Below, in pieces: positions 8,697 to 16,910 of a DNA stretch of 59,283 nucleotides. Source of the DNA: Lachnospiraceae bacterium (GTDB lineage Bacteria; Bacillota; Clostridia; Lachnospirales; Lachnospiraceae); contig JAEEXY010000010.1 in NCBI GenBank assembly GCA_016288005.1, forward strand, positions 1-59,283, given 5' to 3'. Position 1 is the stretch's first letter, and every line of letters starts with the position of its first letter. The position numbers were made by a program, and so were the translations under genes. The notes beneath the pieces are model-generated. The model was not told where the DNA came from. It searched no databases and saw only the letters and a list, made by a program, of their open reading frames with translations.

Positions 8697-9542
8697 TCAA
8701 ACCTTTCCCTTCTGTTTTTTGAACTGCGTGGGCGAAAGTCCGACCGTCCTGCGGAAACAGTCCTTGAAATAATTGGCGGAGTTAAAGCCGCATTTCTGCG
8801 CGATCTCGGTCACGGAGTCATCGGTCGTCAGCAGCATCTGGCTGGCCTGCCTGATCCTTATATTGATGACGAAATCACGGAAATTCGAGCCGGTCACGCT
8901 TTTAAACTTGCGTGAAAAATACGTGGGCGCGAGATTGATGCTCTCAGCCGCCTCCTCGAGAGTGATCGGTTTGGCATAATTCTCCGAGATATATCTGATC
9001 ACGGCTTCGATATCCCTGCCGAAGCTGTCATTGCTGCGCACGAAATCATTCATGACCGTGCCGCGGCGCACCAGGTCTATCAGAAACTGCTTCATGAACA
9101 GCAGCAGTATCTCTGAGGTATATCCGTCGGGCATATTATTCTCCGAGAGCATGGCTCTCAAAGTCCTCTCGATCACGGCTTTGGCCTTAAGGCTGAACGA
9201 CAGCTTGCAGGATGAGCCCATAAAAGCATCGGTATCGGCATGCTCCTTCCACCATTCCCCGTCGATCAGCTCCCGCTTAAAATAGATGACGATGCGTTCG
9301 CACGGTACCTTGCCCTGATAGCTCGTGCTGTGTCTGTCACCGGGGTGCACGATGAACATATTGCCAGCTTCGAGATGATATATCCTTCCCTCGGTCATAT
9401 ATCTGCAGCTGCCCGCCTTCAGATAAAAGAACTCATAGTACTCGTGCGAATGCTGATAAGACATAGCGAAATTGGGCACGCGGACCTGCTTTTCCACGTA
9501 TACCCTGGACCCTTTTCCGCTTCCGGAATACTCCTGTGCCAT
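8697..9542 (-). CDS. AraC-family transcriptional regulator with N-terminal cupin
   Basis: A 281-residue sugar-type regulator. The N-terminal half is an AraC cupin sensor, with HSHEYYEFFYLKAG and a following EAGNMFIVHPGDRH segment typical of ligand pockets. The C-terminal 100 residues hold the double helix-turn-helix, including EEAAESINLAPTYFSRKFK and the second motif EIAQKCGFNSANYFKDCFRR. I choose the ATG at 9542 because AAAGAGGAGG lies just before it; a longer reading would run through the upstream gene's terminator. It is monocistronic between two terminators and reads toward the CE15-like gene, a plausible target. The effector cannot be told from sequence. Confidence 0.9.
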   Translation of the reverse strand: MAQEYSGSGKGSRVYVEKQVRVPNFAMSYQHSHEYYEFFYLKAGSCRYMTEGRIYHLEAGNMFIVHPGDRHSTSYQGKVPCERIVIYFKRELIDGEWWKEHADTDAFMGSSCKLSFSLKAKAVIERTLRAMLSENNMPDGYTSEILLLFMKQFLIDLVRRGTVMNDFVRSNDSFGRDIEAVIRYISENYAKPITLEEAAESINLAPTYFSRKFKSVTGSNFRDFVINIRIRQASQMLLTTDDSVTEIAQKCGFNSANYFKDCFRRTVGLSPTQFKKQKGKV

Positions 9543-9603
9543 GGCAGCCTCCTCTTTCATCTCGCGTACAGCTTCGCCGACTGAGGGCATTCGCTTATCA
9601 CAC

Positions 9604-9631
9604 AAAACGCCCGGACCGCAAAGTCCGGGCG
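9604..9631 (-). terminator. Intrinsic terminator of the sugar ABC ATPase gene
   Basis: A perfect 9-bp GC stem (9608-9616 with 9623-9631) followed on the minus strand by TTTTGT, 22 bases beyond the ATPase stop. It also shows that the AraC gene starts downstream of it. Confidence 0.82.
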
Positions 9632-9652
9632 CTGTATTAATCATAAAAATCT

Positions 9653-10765
9653 TTAGTGAGTGATAACCTGCTCGCTCTCCTTATCGAAGATGTGCATCTT
9701 GGAAAGGTCGAATGCAACTCTGATCTGGTCGCCGGGACGAGCGGTCGTACGAGGATTAACTCGTGCGGTGATCTCGTACTGGTCAACATCAAGATACAGG
9801 AATACTTCTGCACCGAGAAGCTCGTATACACGTACGGTAACGTCTACAACGCTCTCAGGAGACTGGCTGATGAACATTTCCTCATCCTTAACATCCTCGG
9901 GACGGATACCGAGTACAACGGTCTTTCCTTCGTAACCTGCATCGATGAGTCTCTTAGCCTTGAGCTCGGGAACAACGATGGTGGTCGAACCGAATGTAAG
10001 AGTAACCTTGTCGCCCTCGCGTCCTACAACGCTGTCGATGAAGTTCATCTGAGGAGAACCCATGAAACCTGCAACGAAGAGGTTGTTAGGCTGATCGTAA
10101 AGGTTCTGAGGTGTATCAACCTGCTGAACAACGCCGTCCTTCATAACAACGATACGGGTACCGAGTGTCATAGCCTCGGTCTGGTCATGTGTTACGTAGA
10201 TGATGGTTGTCTCAAGTCTCTGATGAAGCTTGGAGATCTCAATACGCATCTGAACACGGAGCTTAGCGTCCAGGTTTGAAAGAGGCTCATCCATAAGGAA
10301 TACCTTAGGATTACGAACGATAGCACGGCCCATGGCAACACGCTGTCTCTGTCCGCCGGAAAGAGCCTTCGGCTTACGGTCAAGCAGGTGCTCGATGTCA
10401 AGGATCTTAGCTGCCTCGTGAACGAGCTTATCGATCTCTGCCTTAGGAGTCTTACGAAGCTTAAGGCCGAATGCCATATTGTCATAAACAGACATATGAG
10501 GGTACAGAGCGTAGTTCTGGAATACCATCGCGATATCACGATCCTTGGGCTCAACGTCATTCATGAGCTTGTCGCCGATCCAGAGCTCACCCGAAGAAAT
10601 CTCCTCAAGGCCTGCGATCATACGAAGTGTGGTCGACTTTCCGCATCCTGAAGGTCCAACGAAAATGATGAATTCCTTGTCTGCGATCTCAAGGTTGAAA
10701 TCCTTAACAGCAACGAAGCCGTTGGGGTAAACCTTGGTGATGTTCTTTAAAGATAAACTTGCCAT
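9653..10765 (-). CDS. Sugar ABC transporter ATPase, MsmX/UgpC type
   Basis: A 370-residue CUT1-type ATPase. It has Walker [11 protein letters not shown], the Q-loop in [11 protein letters not shown], signature [14 protein letters not shown], Walker [17 protein letters not shown] and the switch [10 protein letters not shown], then C-terminal TOBE/OB modules typical of MsmX, MalK and UgpC. In Firmicutes one such ATPase commonly energises many sugar importers whose loci lack an ATPase. Here there are no permease or binding-protein genes beside it and it ends in its own terminator, which fits a shared multitask ATPase. The start at 10765 follows AAAGAGGAGG. The 273-base gap upstream is AT-rich and must hold its promoter, but I see no clear -35/-10 pair. 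Confidence 0.93.
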   Translation of the reverse strand: MASLSLKNITKVYPNGFVAVKDFNLEIADKEFIIFVGPSGCGKSTTLRMIAGLEEISSGELWIGDKLMNDVEPKDRDIAMVFQNYALYPHMSVYDNMAFGLKLRKTPKAEIDKLVHEAAKILDIEHLLDRKPKALSGGQRQRVAMGRAIVRNPKVFLMDEPLSNLDAKLRVQMRIEISKLHQRLETTIIYVTHDQTEAMTLGTRIVVMKDGVVQQVDTPQNLYDQPNNLFVAGFMGSPQMNFIDSVVGREGDKVTLTFGSTTIVVPELKAKRLIDAGYEGKTVVLGIRPEDVKDEEMFISQSPESVVDVTVRVYELLGAEVFLYLDVDQYEITARVNPRTTARPGDQIRVAFDLSKMHIFDKESEQVITH

Positions 10766-11038
10766 TTTTTCCTCCTCTTTGGATCGGCCTTCAGACGATC
10801 CGGTTAAGATTAAATCCTGCTTTTTTAAGCAGCGGTCCCTACGGAAACCCGCCGTTACCATACTACATTGAAAAACCGCTTTTTGCCATATCTGAAATAA
10901 ACAAAATACATTTTCTTATTTTGTGAAAAATAGATAATCGCCCCCGAAGGCGGAACAAACGTAATGAATAATCACAAAAAGCGGACTGACTTATTTGTGC
11001 AGAATGTATAAAGATTGGCGGCGCACCCGCCATTTTCG

Positions 11039-11935
11039 TCAATTTTTACGTCTTTTCAGCTCTCCGTAGCCCTCTCCCCATACCTCACGCACATCACTTA
11101 TCGTGACAAATGCGGTCGGATCGTGCTTGTACACTATGTCGAGGACATATACCATTTCCTTACGTGAAACTACACAATACAGAACTTTTTTGTCGAGATG
11201 CGAGAACATGCCCTCGCCGTTCAGGCCCGTAACGCCCCTGTCGAGCTCCACGAGGATCTCCTGCGCGATGTCATCGGCCAGATCCGAGATGATATATGCG
11301 CACTTGGCAAATTTGAGACCGTCGAGCAGGCTGTCCGAAACCTTGCTCGTAACATAAACGGCGATCGTCGCGTACAGCGCGGCCTTGATGCCGAATACCA
11401 CGGCACCGGCGAGCACGATAAGACCGTCGAGCACAAATATGATCTGGGGCACCGTCAGATGCGGGCTCTTGTGCCTGATCAGCATACCGAGCATATCGGT
11501 GCCTCCCGTGGTCGCCATGGTCAGCAGCACGAGTCCTATGCCCGCGCCCGAGAGCAGTCCGCCGAAGATAACCGACAGGATATAGTCGGATTCAAACAGC
11601 GCGAAGCTCGGGAGTACCGCGAGAAAGCCCGAAAGCGCGAGCGTCGCGAAAAGTGTCTTTGAAATGTACCTGAAGCCGAAAACCTTCAGGGAGATCAGGA
11701 ACACCGGTACATTGAACAAAAGGTTCGTCGCCCATACGGGGAAACCTCCCTCGATGATCCCGCCGGTAAAATGCTTGAGTATGATGCCCAGACCGGTCAC
11801 GCCTCCCGTGATCAGCTCCATAGGCTCATAGATGAAATTAATGGCTATCGACATAAGAAATGTGCCGATAAGTATCAGGATGTAATCCCTCAGATTGCTC
11901 CTTTTCGAAAAAAATGCGCTGATTCCCCTACTCAA
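11039..11935 (-). CDS. YitT family membrane protein (DUF161/DUF2179)
   Basis: A 298-residue membrane protein of the YitT family: five or six hydrophobic helices in the first 210 residues, with the family signature around EPMELITGGVTGLGII and TGGTDMLGMLI, followed by a soluble C-terminal DUF2179 domain ending near SDVREVWGEG. Function of the family is unproven; a transport role is often suggested. The open frame begins at a TTG overlapping the preceding gene by 8 bases, which suggests translational coupling; the first in-frame ATG is at residue 28 inside the first helix, so the TTG start is preferred. Last gene of the operon starting at 14032. Confidence 0.85.
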   Translation of the reverse strand: MSRGISAFFSKRSNLRDYILILIGTFLMSIAINFIYEPMELITGGVTGLGIILKHFTGGIIEGGFPVWATNLLFNVPVFLISLKVFGFRYISKTLFATLALSGFLAVLPSFALFESDYILSVIFGGLLSGAGIGLVLLTMATTGGTDMLGMLIRHKSPHLTVPQIIFVLDGLIVLAGAVVFGIKAALYATIAVYVTSKVSDSLLDGLKFAKCAYIISDLADDIAQEILVELDRGVTGLNGEGMFSHLDKKVLYCVVSRKEMVYVLDIVYKHDPTAFVTISDVREVWGEGYGELKRRKN

Positions 11936-12371
11936 TTCTGTATCCGCCCTTTACATAGATTGTCATATTGCCCGAGGCTTTGACTCCGCTCGCGGAGCCG
12001 ATCCCCAGAAAATGCGCGTAAAGCACCGCGCTCGTGCCCGCAGCGAACATCTGCGAATCCGTGAGGCTTAGCATCCCCGTAGTCCCGAGTACGGTTCCGT
12101 TCCCGCTGTATACGACCAGCTCGCTGCCGTCACCGAGTATCAGGCTCTGCCCCTTTGCCAGGCTGACGCGCGAGAAGCCTCCGTCCGCTGCGGATGTGCC
12201 TCCCGTGTCCCCCGATATGCCCTCGAGCCTCGAATTCAGATAGCTCAGAGTCACCAGCGGATCGCCCTGGCTGCCCGGAGAAGCCGAACCCGCGCCGAAA
12301 ACCGTTCCCGCCTTAAACGCCGCAAGCAGCGCCGCAACCGCGACTATCGCAGCAATTATCTTTTTCCTCAT
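11928..12371 (-). CDS. Small secreted hypothetical protein
   Basis: A 147-residue protein with an N-terminal signal peptide (MRKKIIAAIV followed by an Ala-rich core). The mature part contains GDPLVTLSYLNSRL and then a beta-rich region starting KGQSLILGDGSELVVYSG. This layout, a DPLVT-K/L-SY helix followed by a glycine-rich strand module, recurs in small exported proteins of Firmicutes that I recognise only as uncharacterised. The start at 12371 has GGAGG six bases upstream and is preferred over an ATG four codons earlier. It lies between the LCP-like gene (32-base gap) and yitT (8-base overlap). An envelope role is inference. Confidence 0.65.
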   Translation of the reverse strand: MRKKIIAAIVAVAALLAAFKAGTVFGAGSASPGSQGDPLVTLSYLNSRLEGISGDTGGTSAADGGFSRVSLAKGQSLILGDGSELVVYSGNGTVLGTTGMLSLTDSQMFAAGTSAVLYAHFLGIGSASGVKASGNMTIYVKGGYRIE

Positions 12372-12403
12372 ATATCCTCCCATGACCGCAGCCCCAAAAC
12401 ACG

Positions 12404-13213
12404 TCAGTACAGTATCCCGTACAGTATGGCGCCGGTCCCGACCGTGTCCAGTGATGTGCTCTCGTTCTTTTCCTTTACCGGCGCCTCGTCGAATACCACG
12501 TCACCGTCTGTGAGAGCGTCATAAACCTCCAGATATCTGAGCCTGTCGGAAATGCCGAAATTGGTCACAGCATCCGCAAATGCCCTATCGAGCGCGCCCT
12601 TTACGCTGCCCTCGGTACCGTAATCCCTGCCCTTGAGCTCGTCCGCGCTCAGTCTGAAGCCCGCGCCGGTGTCGTTGTAATACATGAACTCATCAAAAAC
12701 GACGTCCTCCACCGCAGCGTAATACGGTATGTTGAAATTGATCAGTTCGCCGAATATCCGCCGGGCCGCGTCGTAGGCTCTGTCATTGTGGTAATACCTG
12801 TACAGCTCCGAAAAAGTCACCGTCTGCGGCAGCTCCGTATTCCCGGGCGTCAGCTCGCTGTAGAGTTTGCCCGACATCGTACAGCTCACATCGGTATCGA
12901 TACCGATGAGATTCAGTTTTCCGGCCGCGCAGTTAAGTACCGCGAGCAGCATGTGCTCGATCCTTCCGGTCTCGGAGTTCGTGATGAACAGCAGCTCCAC
13001 CGGAGTCATGTTCAGCGCTGAATATGATGTCCCCGCCGGCGCGTTCCCGCCGCCGTCCTGTACGGTATCCGGTTCACCGGCCGCCGGGCCGTCACCGCTC
13101 CCGCGCTCACCGTATCCTTTTGCGAAGAAGTAGCCTGCCGCGGCAGCCGCAAGTATCAGCAGCGCTGCGGCAAGTATCCAAATGCCTCCTCCGCTTTTCT
13201 TTTTTGCAGTCAA
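12404..13213 (-). CDS. LCP-like (LytR-CpsA-Psr-like) membrane protein, divergent
   Basis: A 269-residue protein with a cytoplasmic KKK start, one transmembrane helix (about 11-29), a Gly/Pro-rich spacer and a domain resembling LytR-CpsA-Psr proteins: a hydrophobic strand with LLAVLNCAAGKLNLIGID, a QTVTFSELYRYYHND segment, and a repeat of paired alpha/beta elements. LCP enzymes join polymers to peptidoglycan using conserved Arg and Asp residues; the usual PRDT-type motif is IDTDVSC here, so activity is doubtful. The only suitable start is a TTG with GGAG about nine bases upstream. Second gene of the operon, 33 bases after the reductase. Confidence 0.55.
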   Translation of the reverse strand: MTAKKKSGGGIWILAAALLILAAAAAGYFFAKGYGERGSGDGPAAGEPDTVQDGGGNAPAGTSYSALNMTPVELLFITNSETGRIEHMLLAVLNCAAGKLNLIGIDTDVSCTMSGKLYSELTPGNTELPQTVTFSELYRYYHNDRAYDAARRIFGELINFNIPYYAAVEDVVFDEFMYYNDTGAGFRLSADELKGRDYGTEGSVKGALDRAFADAVTNFGISDRLRYLEVYDALTDGDVVFDEAPVKEKNESTSLDTVGTGAILYGILY

Positions 13214-13246
13214 TATATATGCTCCTCTTAAAAACCGTCCCGGCGC

Positions 13247-14032
13247 CTACATCCAGCCGCCGTCCAGCGTTACGATCTGTCCCGTCAGATAATCCGACTG
13301 CTCGGCTATCGCCCTGACAAGCTTCGCTACCTCTTCGGGCTCCGCGAAACGCCCTGCGGGTATCTCCTCGCACAGCGCGTTCCTCTCGTCGTCAGAAAAT
13401 ATCCTGTTCATATCGGTATCGATGCAGCCGCATGCTATGGCATTCACGGAGATGTGCGAAGGAGCCAGCTCCCTCGCCAGCGCCTTCGTATAGGCGTTTA
13501 CCCCGCCCTTTGTCGCGGAATACGCCACTTCGCAGGACGCGCCGACACTGCCCCATACCGATGAAATATTGATGATCCTGCCGTCTCCCGCAGCCAGCAT
13601 GCCTGGGATGGCCTCCCTGCAGCAGTAATGCACCGAAGACAGATTCGTCGCCACGATCCTGTCCCATTTTTCGTCCGTCATATCCTGCAGCAGTCCCACA
13701 TATGAAATGCCCGCGTTATTGATCAGGATGTCGATCCTCGCGGGTGCTTCGGCCGCGGTTTTGGGCGCTCCGTCAAAACTGTTCGTATGTCTTTTGATCT
13801 CGGCGAACATTTCGCGCACGAATCGCGGATCGCCGACATCCCCTTTGAGCGGCACGATACAGCCCGTCCCTGCGTTTCCGCGCCTGATCGCCGTCAGTTC
13901 ATCCACGCAGCCGGTCAGTTTCTCGCCGCCGTGCAGCGAATTGACGAACAGATTGCAGTCGCCGTGCGCGAACTCCTTCGCGATCGCCCGTCCTATACCG
14001 CGCGACGCTCCCGTGATCAGTATATTTTTCAT
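13247..14032 (-). CDS. Short-chain dehydrogenase/reductase, possibly EF-P 5-aminopentanone reductase
   Basis: A 261-residue NADPH-dependent SDR. It has TGASRGIGRAIA for the cofactor, NNAGISYVGLLQDM, the catalytic Ser in NISSVWGSVGASCEV, YSATKGG (Tyr/Lys) and a C-terminal YLTGQIVTLDGGWM. The ISSVWG-GASCEVAYSATKGGVNA region matches, from memory, the Firmicute YmfI-like group that reduces the 5-aminopentanone group on elongation factor P, rather than fatty-acid FabG; no acyl-chain synthesis genes are nearby. A 15-20 residue insertion around residues 80-100 is unusual. First gene of a four-gene operon behind a strong promoter. Reductase activity is likely; the EF-P assignment is moderate. Confidence 0.8.
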   Translation of the reverse strand: MKNILITGASRGIGRAIAKEFAHGDCNLFVNSLHGGEKLTGCVDELTAIRRGNAGTGCIVPLKGDVGDPRFVREMFAEIKRHTNSFDGAPKTAAEAPARIDILINNAGISYVGLLQDMTDEKWDRIVATNLSSVHYCCREAIPGMLAAGDGRIINISSVWGSVGASCEVAYSATKGGVNAYTKALARELAPSHISVNAIACGCIDTDMNRIFSDDERNALCEEIPAGRFAEPEEVAKLVRAIAEQSDYLTGQIVTLDGGWM

Positions 14033-14086
14033 ACGCAGACTCCTTTCCGTTCGTCCTTTCCCAAAACAGCAAAAATCGCAGAATCT

Positions 14087-14115
14087 ATTCTAGCACCCGT
14101 CTCTTTTTTTCGCAA
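14087..14115 (-). promoter_or_regulatory. Promoter of the reductase-LCP-secreted-yitT operon
   Basis: Minus-strand TTGCGA, 17 bases, TAGAAT, with an upstream TGC making an extended -10. It lies 55 bases before the reductase start. Confidence 0.6.
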
Positions 14116-14150
14116 TTCACTGTAGTAAACCGTCAAATCGCGATGCGGGA

Positions 14151-14171
14151 AAGACATGGGAAGACATGTCT
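14151..14171. promoter_or_regulatory. Direct repeat and palindrome upstream of the methyltransferase promoter
   Basis: AAGACATG occurs at 14151 and again at 14161, one helical turn apart, and the second copy is part of a perfect palindrome AGACATGTCT (14162-14171). The block ends 10 bases before the -35 at 14182, a usual place for an activator site. No regulator can be named. Confidence 0.35.
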
Positions 14172-14181
14172 GTGCTAAGGA

Positions 14182-14210
14182 TTGACCGTGCCAACCCTTT
14201 ATCTTAAAAT
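14182..14210 (+). promoter_or_regulatory. Promoter of the methyltransferase gene
   Basis: TTGACC, 17 bases, TAAAAT on the plus strand, 67 bases upstream of the ATG at 14277. Near-consensus spacing and sequence. Confidence 0.65.
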
Positions 14211-14276
14211 GTCAATATGAGGTTCCCGCCTTTATCATGAAGCCTCTTCGGAATACTTCGTTAAAGGACACTGCAT

Positions 14277-14882
14277 ATGGACAAACAGGATGTTATCGCT
14301 TTTTTTGACATGCTCGCTCCCACATGGGATGAGGGCATGATACACGATGATAAAAAAATCTCGGCAATACTGGAAAACACCGGCGTCACAAAAGGCGTAT
14401 CGATACTGGACGTGGCATGCGGCACGGGTGTGCTGATACCGGATTATTTTAAGGCCGGTGCCGGGCATGTGACTGCCGTAGACTTTTCTTCCGAGATGAT
14501 AAAAACAGCCCGCCCGAAATTTACCGATGAGATAAACTCGGGCAGGCTGGAACTGCTCTGCGCGGATATCGAGGACTATTCCCCCGACACACGTTTCGAC
14601 TGTATACTCGTATATAATGCTTTTCCCCATTTCCCCGACGGGGAGCGCCTTATCGGCCATCTCACGTCACTGCTCTCACCCGGCGGAACTTTAAGCGTCG
14701 CTCACGGCATGAGCCGCGACGCGATCAACGCCCATCACAGCGGCAGTGCCGCAAAAGTCTCAAACGGGCTCATATCCGTCGATGAGCTGGCCGCGATCTT
14801 CGGGAAGTACCTCAAAGTCACGACTGTCATCTCAAATTCAGAAATGTATCAGGTGGCGGGACGTGTCTGTGCCTTTATTTGA
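14277..14882 (+). CDS. Class I SAM-dependent methyltransferase
   Basis: A 201-residue methyltransferase of the type 11/25 group. Motif I is ILDVACGTGVLIP near residue 41, the acidic end of strand 2 is in VTAVDFSSEMI, and motif II/III regions follow at LLCADIED and FDCILVYNAFPHF. The FDMLAPTWDEG start is common in Clostridial relatives. The substrate is not deducible. An AAAGGA sequence lies ahead of the ATG. It has its own promoter and ends 8 bases inside the 3' end of the opposing metal-binding protein gene, so the two transcripts overlap tail to tail; relatives found beside metal or corrinoid importers may methylate a cofactor, but that is inference. Confidence 0.88.
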   Translation: MDKQDVIAFFDMLAPTWDEGMIHDDKKISAILENTGVTKGVSILDVACGTGVLIPDYFKAGAGHVTAVDFSSEMIKTARPKFTDEINSGRLELLCADIEDYSPDTRFDCILVYNAFPHFPDGERLIGHLTSLLSPGGTLSVAHGMSRDAINAHHSGSAAKVSNGLISVDELAAIFGKYLKVTTVISNSEMYQVAGRVCAFI

Positions 14883-16149
14883 AGAATGTCGCGGTATCGA
14901 TCTTTCCGTACCCTCCGAAGCTCGCGGGCTTTGCGAATATCTCGGCCGCCAGTTCTTTTCCTAAGAACGCTTTGGTGATCTCATTTGTCTTTGCGGTCAT
15001 GTCGATATCCTCAAAGAGCGCGGGATAAGCGGTCTTTGCCGCGAACCAGGTATTTGCGAGAGCCAGCTCGTAGTTGGTGTAATATGCGTTGTACGCCATC
15101 TCGAGATATACCTCGCCCTCCTGCCATGCCCTGCAGGTATCGAACAGGGTGCTGTCCTCCGCAAATGCGGGCTTAATGTTCTTTACCGCTGCGGAGTCGA
15201 TGATGATGATGTCCATCTCGTCGCCCAGTGCCGCGAATTTCTCGGCTTCGATCGCCTGGATGCCGTTCTTTTCAAGATCGTTTACGACATTTCTGATATT
15301 GGCAACATTAAAACTGTAATAGTTCTGCGCAGTCATGAGGTGATTCGTGGTGCCCCAGTTTCCGAGTCCGCAGATATATACTCCGGGCTGTTCCGATACA
15401 GCGAGGCCCGATACTCTCTTCTCTATCTCTGCTCTTTCCGACTGAATGTATGCCACCAGTGTCTCAGCTTTTTCTTCCTCACCGAAAATGGTTCCGAGCA
15501 GTCTCATCGAAGCATAGAATTCATCCGCGAAAACACCCGTGGGGCCTGATTTTAAGGTAACTACCGGCACTCCGAGCTGCGCTGCGAGTGCGTCTTCCTT
15601 TTCCACATCCTCGTACTCCGAGATAACGATATCAGGCTCGCACGCAAGGATCTTCTCCGCCTCGGCTGCCTGAGCGTTGGGTCCGCCGACACCGCACGAA
15701 GGAAGCGAATTGAACACATCGCCGAACGCGATCACATAGGGACGCGCCGCAGCGTCAAACATCTTGGGCCTCTCCTCGAGAGTCATGTTTTCGATATCCT
15801 CAACGCCGCAGAGCAGGTTAACGTCCGCAATATAAGCATACATGCGCAGAGCGCCCGCGCCTATGCAGACTACTCTTTTGTAGCTGCCGGGAACGACCGT
15901 CATCTCACGTCCGATCATGTCCGTGATCGTGATCTCTTTAGCGGGCTCGGGCTCAGGCGCGGCGGTAACGGTCACATCGGTTTTATCCGAACCTGCATCC
16001 GGCGCGGGTGTGGCAGTATCGGGCGCCTTGGTGGGAGCCTCGGTCGCCGCCTGTGTGGGCGTCTGAGGCTCAGGCGCATCCTTCTTTGAGCACGCGCATA
16101 CCGAAACCAGCATGAGCATGCATAACATTAACGCAATTATCTTTTTCAT
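14875..16149 (-). CDS. ABC transporter substrate-binding lipoprotein (iron/corrinoid family)
   Basis: A 424-residue lipoprotein: signal sequence with lipobox VCAC (Cys at residue 19), a Pro/Thr/Ala-rich spacer to about residue 70, then a class III binding-protein fold as in BtuF, FhuD and FecB. Recognisable parts are the DMIGREMTVVPGSYKRVVCIG opening, CEPDIVISEY and a long helix in the second lobe. It is the last gene of a permease-ATPase-binding protein operon and its ATG overlaps the ATPase stop by four bases. Ligand (ferric siderophore, haem, corrinoid or another metal complex) cannot be told from sequence. The 3' end overlaps the convergent methyltransferase by 8 bases. Confidence 0.88.
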   Translation of the reverse strand: MKKIIALMLCMLMLVSVCACSKKDAPEPQTPTQAATEAPTKAPDTATPAPDAGSDKTDVTVTAAPEPEPAKEITITDMIGREMTVVPGSYKRVVCIGAGALRMYAYIADVNLLCGVEDIENMTLEERPKMFDAAARPYVIAFGDVFNSLPSCGVGGPNAQAAEAEKILACEPDIVISEYEDVEKEDALAAQLGVPVVTLKSGPTGVFADEFYASMRLLGTIFGEEEKAETLVAYIQSERAEIEKRVSGLAVSEQPGVYICGLGNWGTTNHLMTAQNYYSFNVANIRNVVNDLEKNGIQAIEAEKFAALGDEMDIIIIDSAAVKNIKPAFAEDSTLFDTCRAWQEGEVYLEMAYNAYYTNYELALANTWFAAKTAYPALFEDIDMTAKTNEITKAFLGKELAAEIFAKPASFGGYGKIDTATFFK

Positions 16150-16910
16150 ACTATTCCTCCGTTTACGATTATCTTTTTGCCGTTTATATCCAAAATGCCG
16201 ACTTTGGCATCATAGATCTCCTCTATCACCGACTCCGAGAAAGAATCCTTCCCTCCCGAAAACCGGATCTTTCCGTTCTTCATGAAGAAGAACCTGTCTC
16301 CTGCCTCAGCCGCCTGATTCAGGTCATGCAGTGAGGTCAGTATGCTCATGCCGCGCTCACGGCTGAGCTTCTTCATCTCTTCGATGATAAGCTGCTCGTT
16401 CGCGATATCGAGATTGCCCGTGGGCTCGTCAAATACGAGCAGTGCCGGCTCCTGCGCCAGGGCACGCGCGATCGCCACTTTTCGGGATTCGCCGCCCGAA
16501 AGCGCCTGCGCGCTGCGGGAAGCCAGCTCCTCCAGCCCCATTTCCTCAAGTATCGCGCGCGTTTTATTATGATCGTCCGCTCCCGCGCGCAGTCCGAACT
16601 TTGCCATACGGCCCGAGAGCACCGTGTCATAGACGCTCAGGTCGCCGAAACGCACATCCTGCGGAACGTATGCTATCAGTCCCGCGCGCTCCCTGCGGTT
16701 GAGCCGGGACAGCTCCCTGCCGTTCATCGTTATGCTGCCGGACGTCGGTTTTACGATACCCAGAACAGCCTTGAACAAAGTGGTCTTACCCGCTCCGTTC
16801 TTTCCGAGCAGTATCCCCGTTTCCCCGTCACCGAGCGTCAGGGACACGCCGTCCAGGACCTTTTGTGAACGCGATGAATATGAAAATGTGAGGTCTTTTA
16901 TCTCAAGCAT
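16146..16910 (-). CDS. ABC transporter ATPase (FecE/BtuD family)
   Basis: A 254-residue ATPase of an iron/corrinoid-type importer: Walker A LGKNGAGKTTLF, Q-loop in YVPQD, signature ALSGGESRKVAIARALAQ, Walker B LLVFDEPTGNLD and switch SLHDLNQA. The start at 16910 is chosen because GGAGGTG sits six bases upstream and the LEIKDLTFSY opening is typical; the longer frame adds eight unlikely residues. The ATG lies 8 bases inside the end of the permease gene and the stop overlaps the binding-protein ATG by four bases, so the three products are probably translationally coupled. It sits on the cytoplasmic face with the FecCD permease. Confidence 0.92.
   Translation of the reverse strand: MLEIKDLTFSYSSRSQKVLDGVSLTLGDGETGILLGKNGAGKTTLFKAVLGIVKPTSGSITMNGRELSRLNRRERAGLIAYVPQDVRFGDLSVYDTVLSGRMAKFGLRAGADDHNKTRAILEEMGLEELASRSAQALSGGESRKVAIARALAQEPALLVFDEPTGNLDIANEQLIIEEMKKLSRERGMSILTSLHDLNQAAEAGDRFFFMKNGKIRFSGGKDSFSESVIEEIYDAKVGILDINGKKIIVNGGIV

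Noticed and set aside
9543..9644. An upstream start for the AraC gene
   Set aside because: The longer frame would run through the terminator of the ATPase gene; the ATG at 9542 has a strong ribosome binding site.
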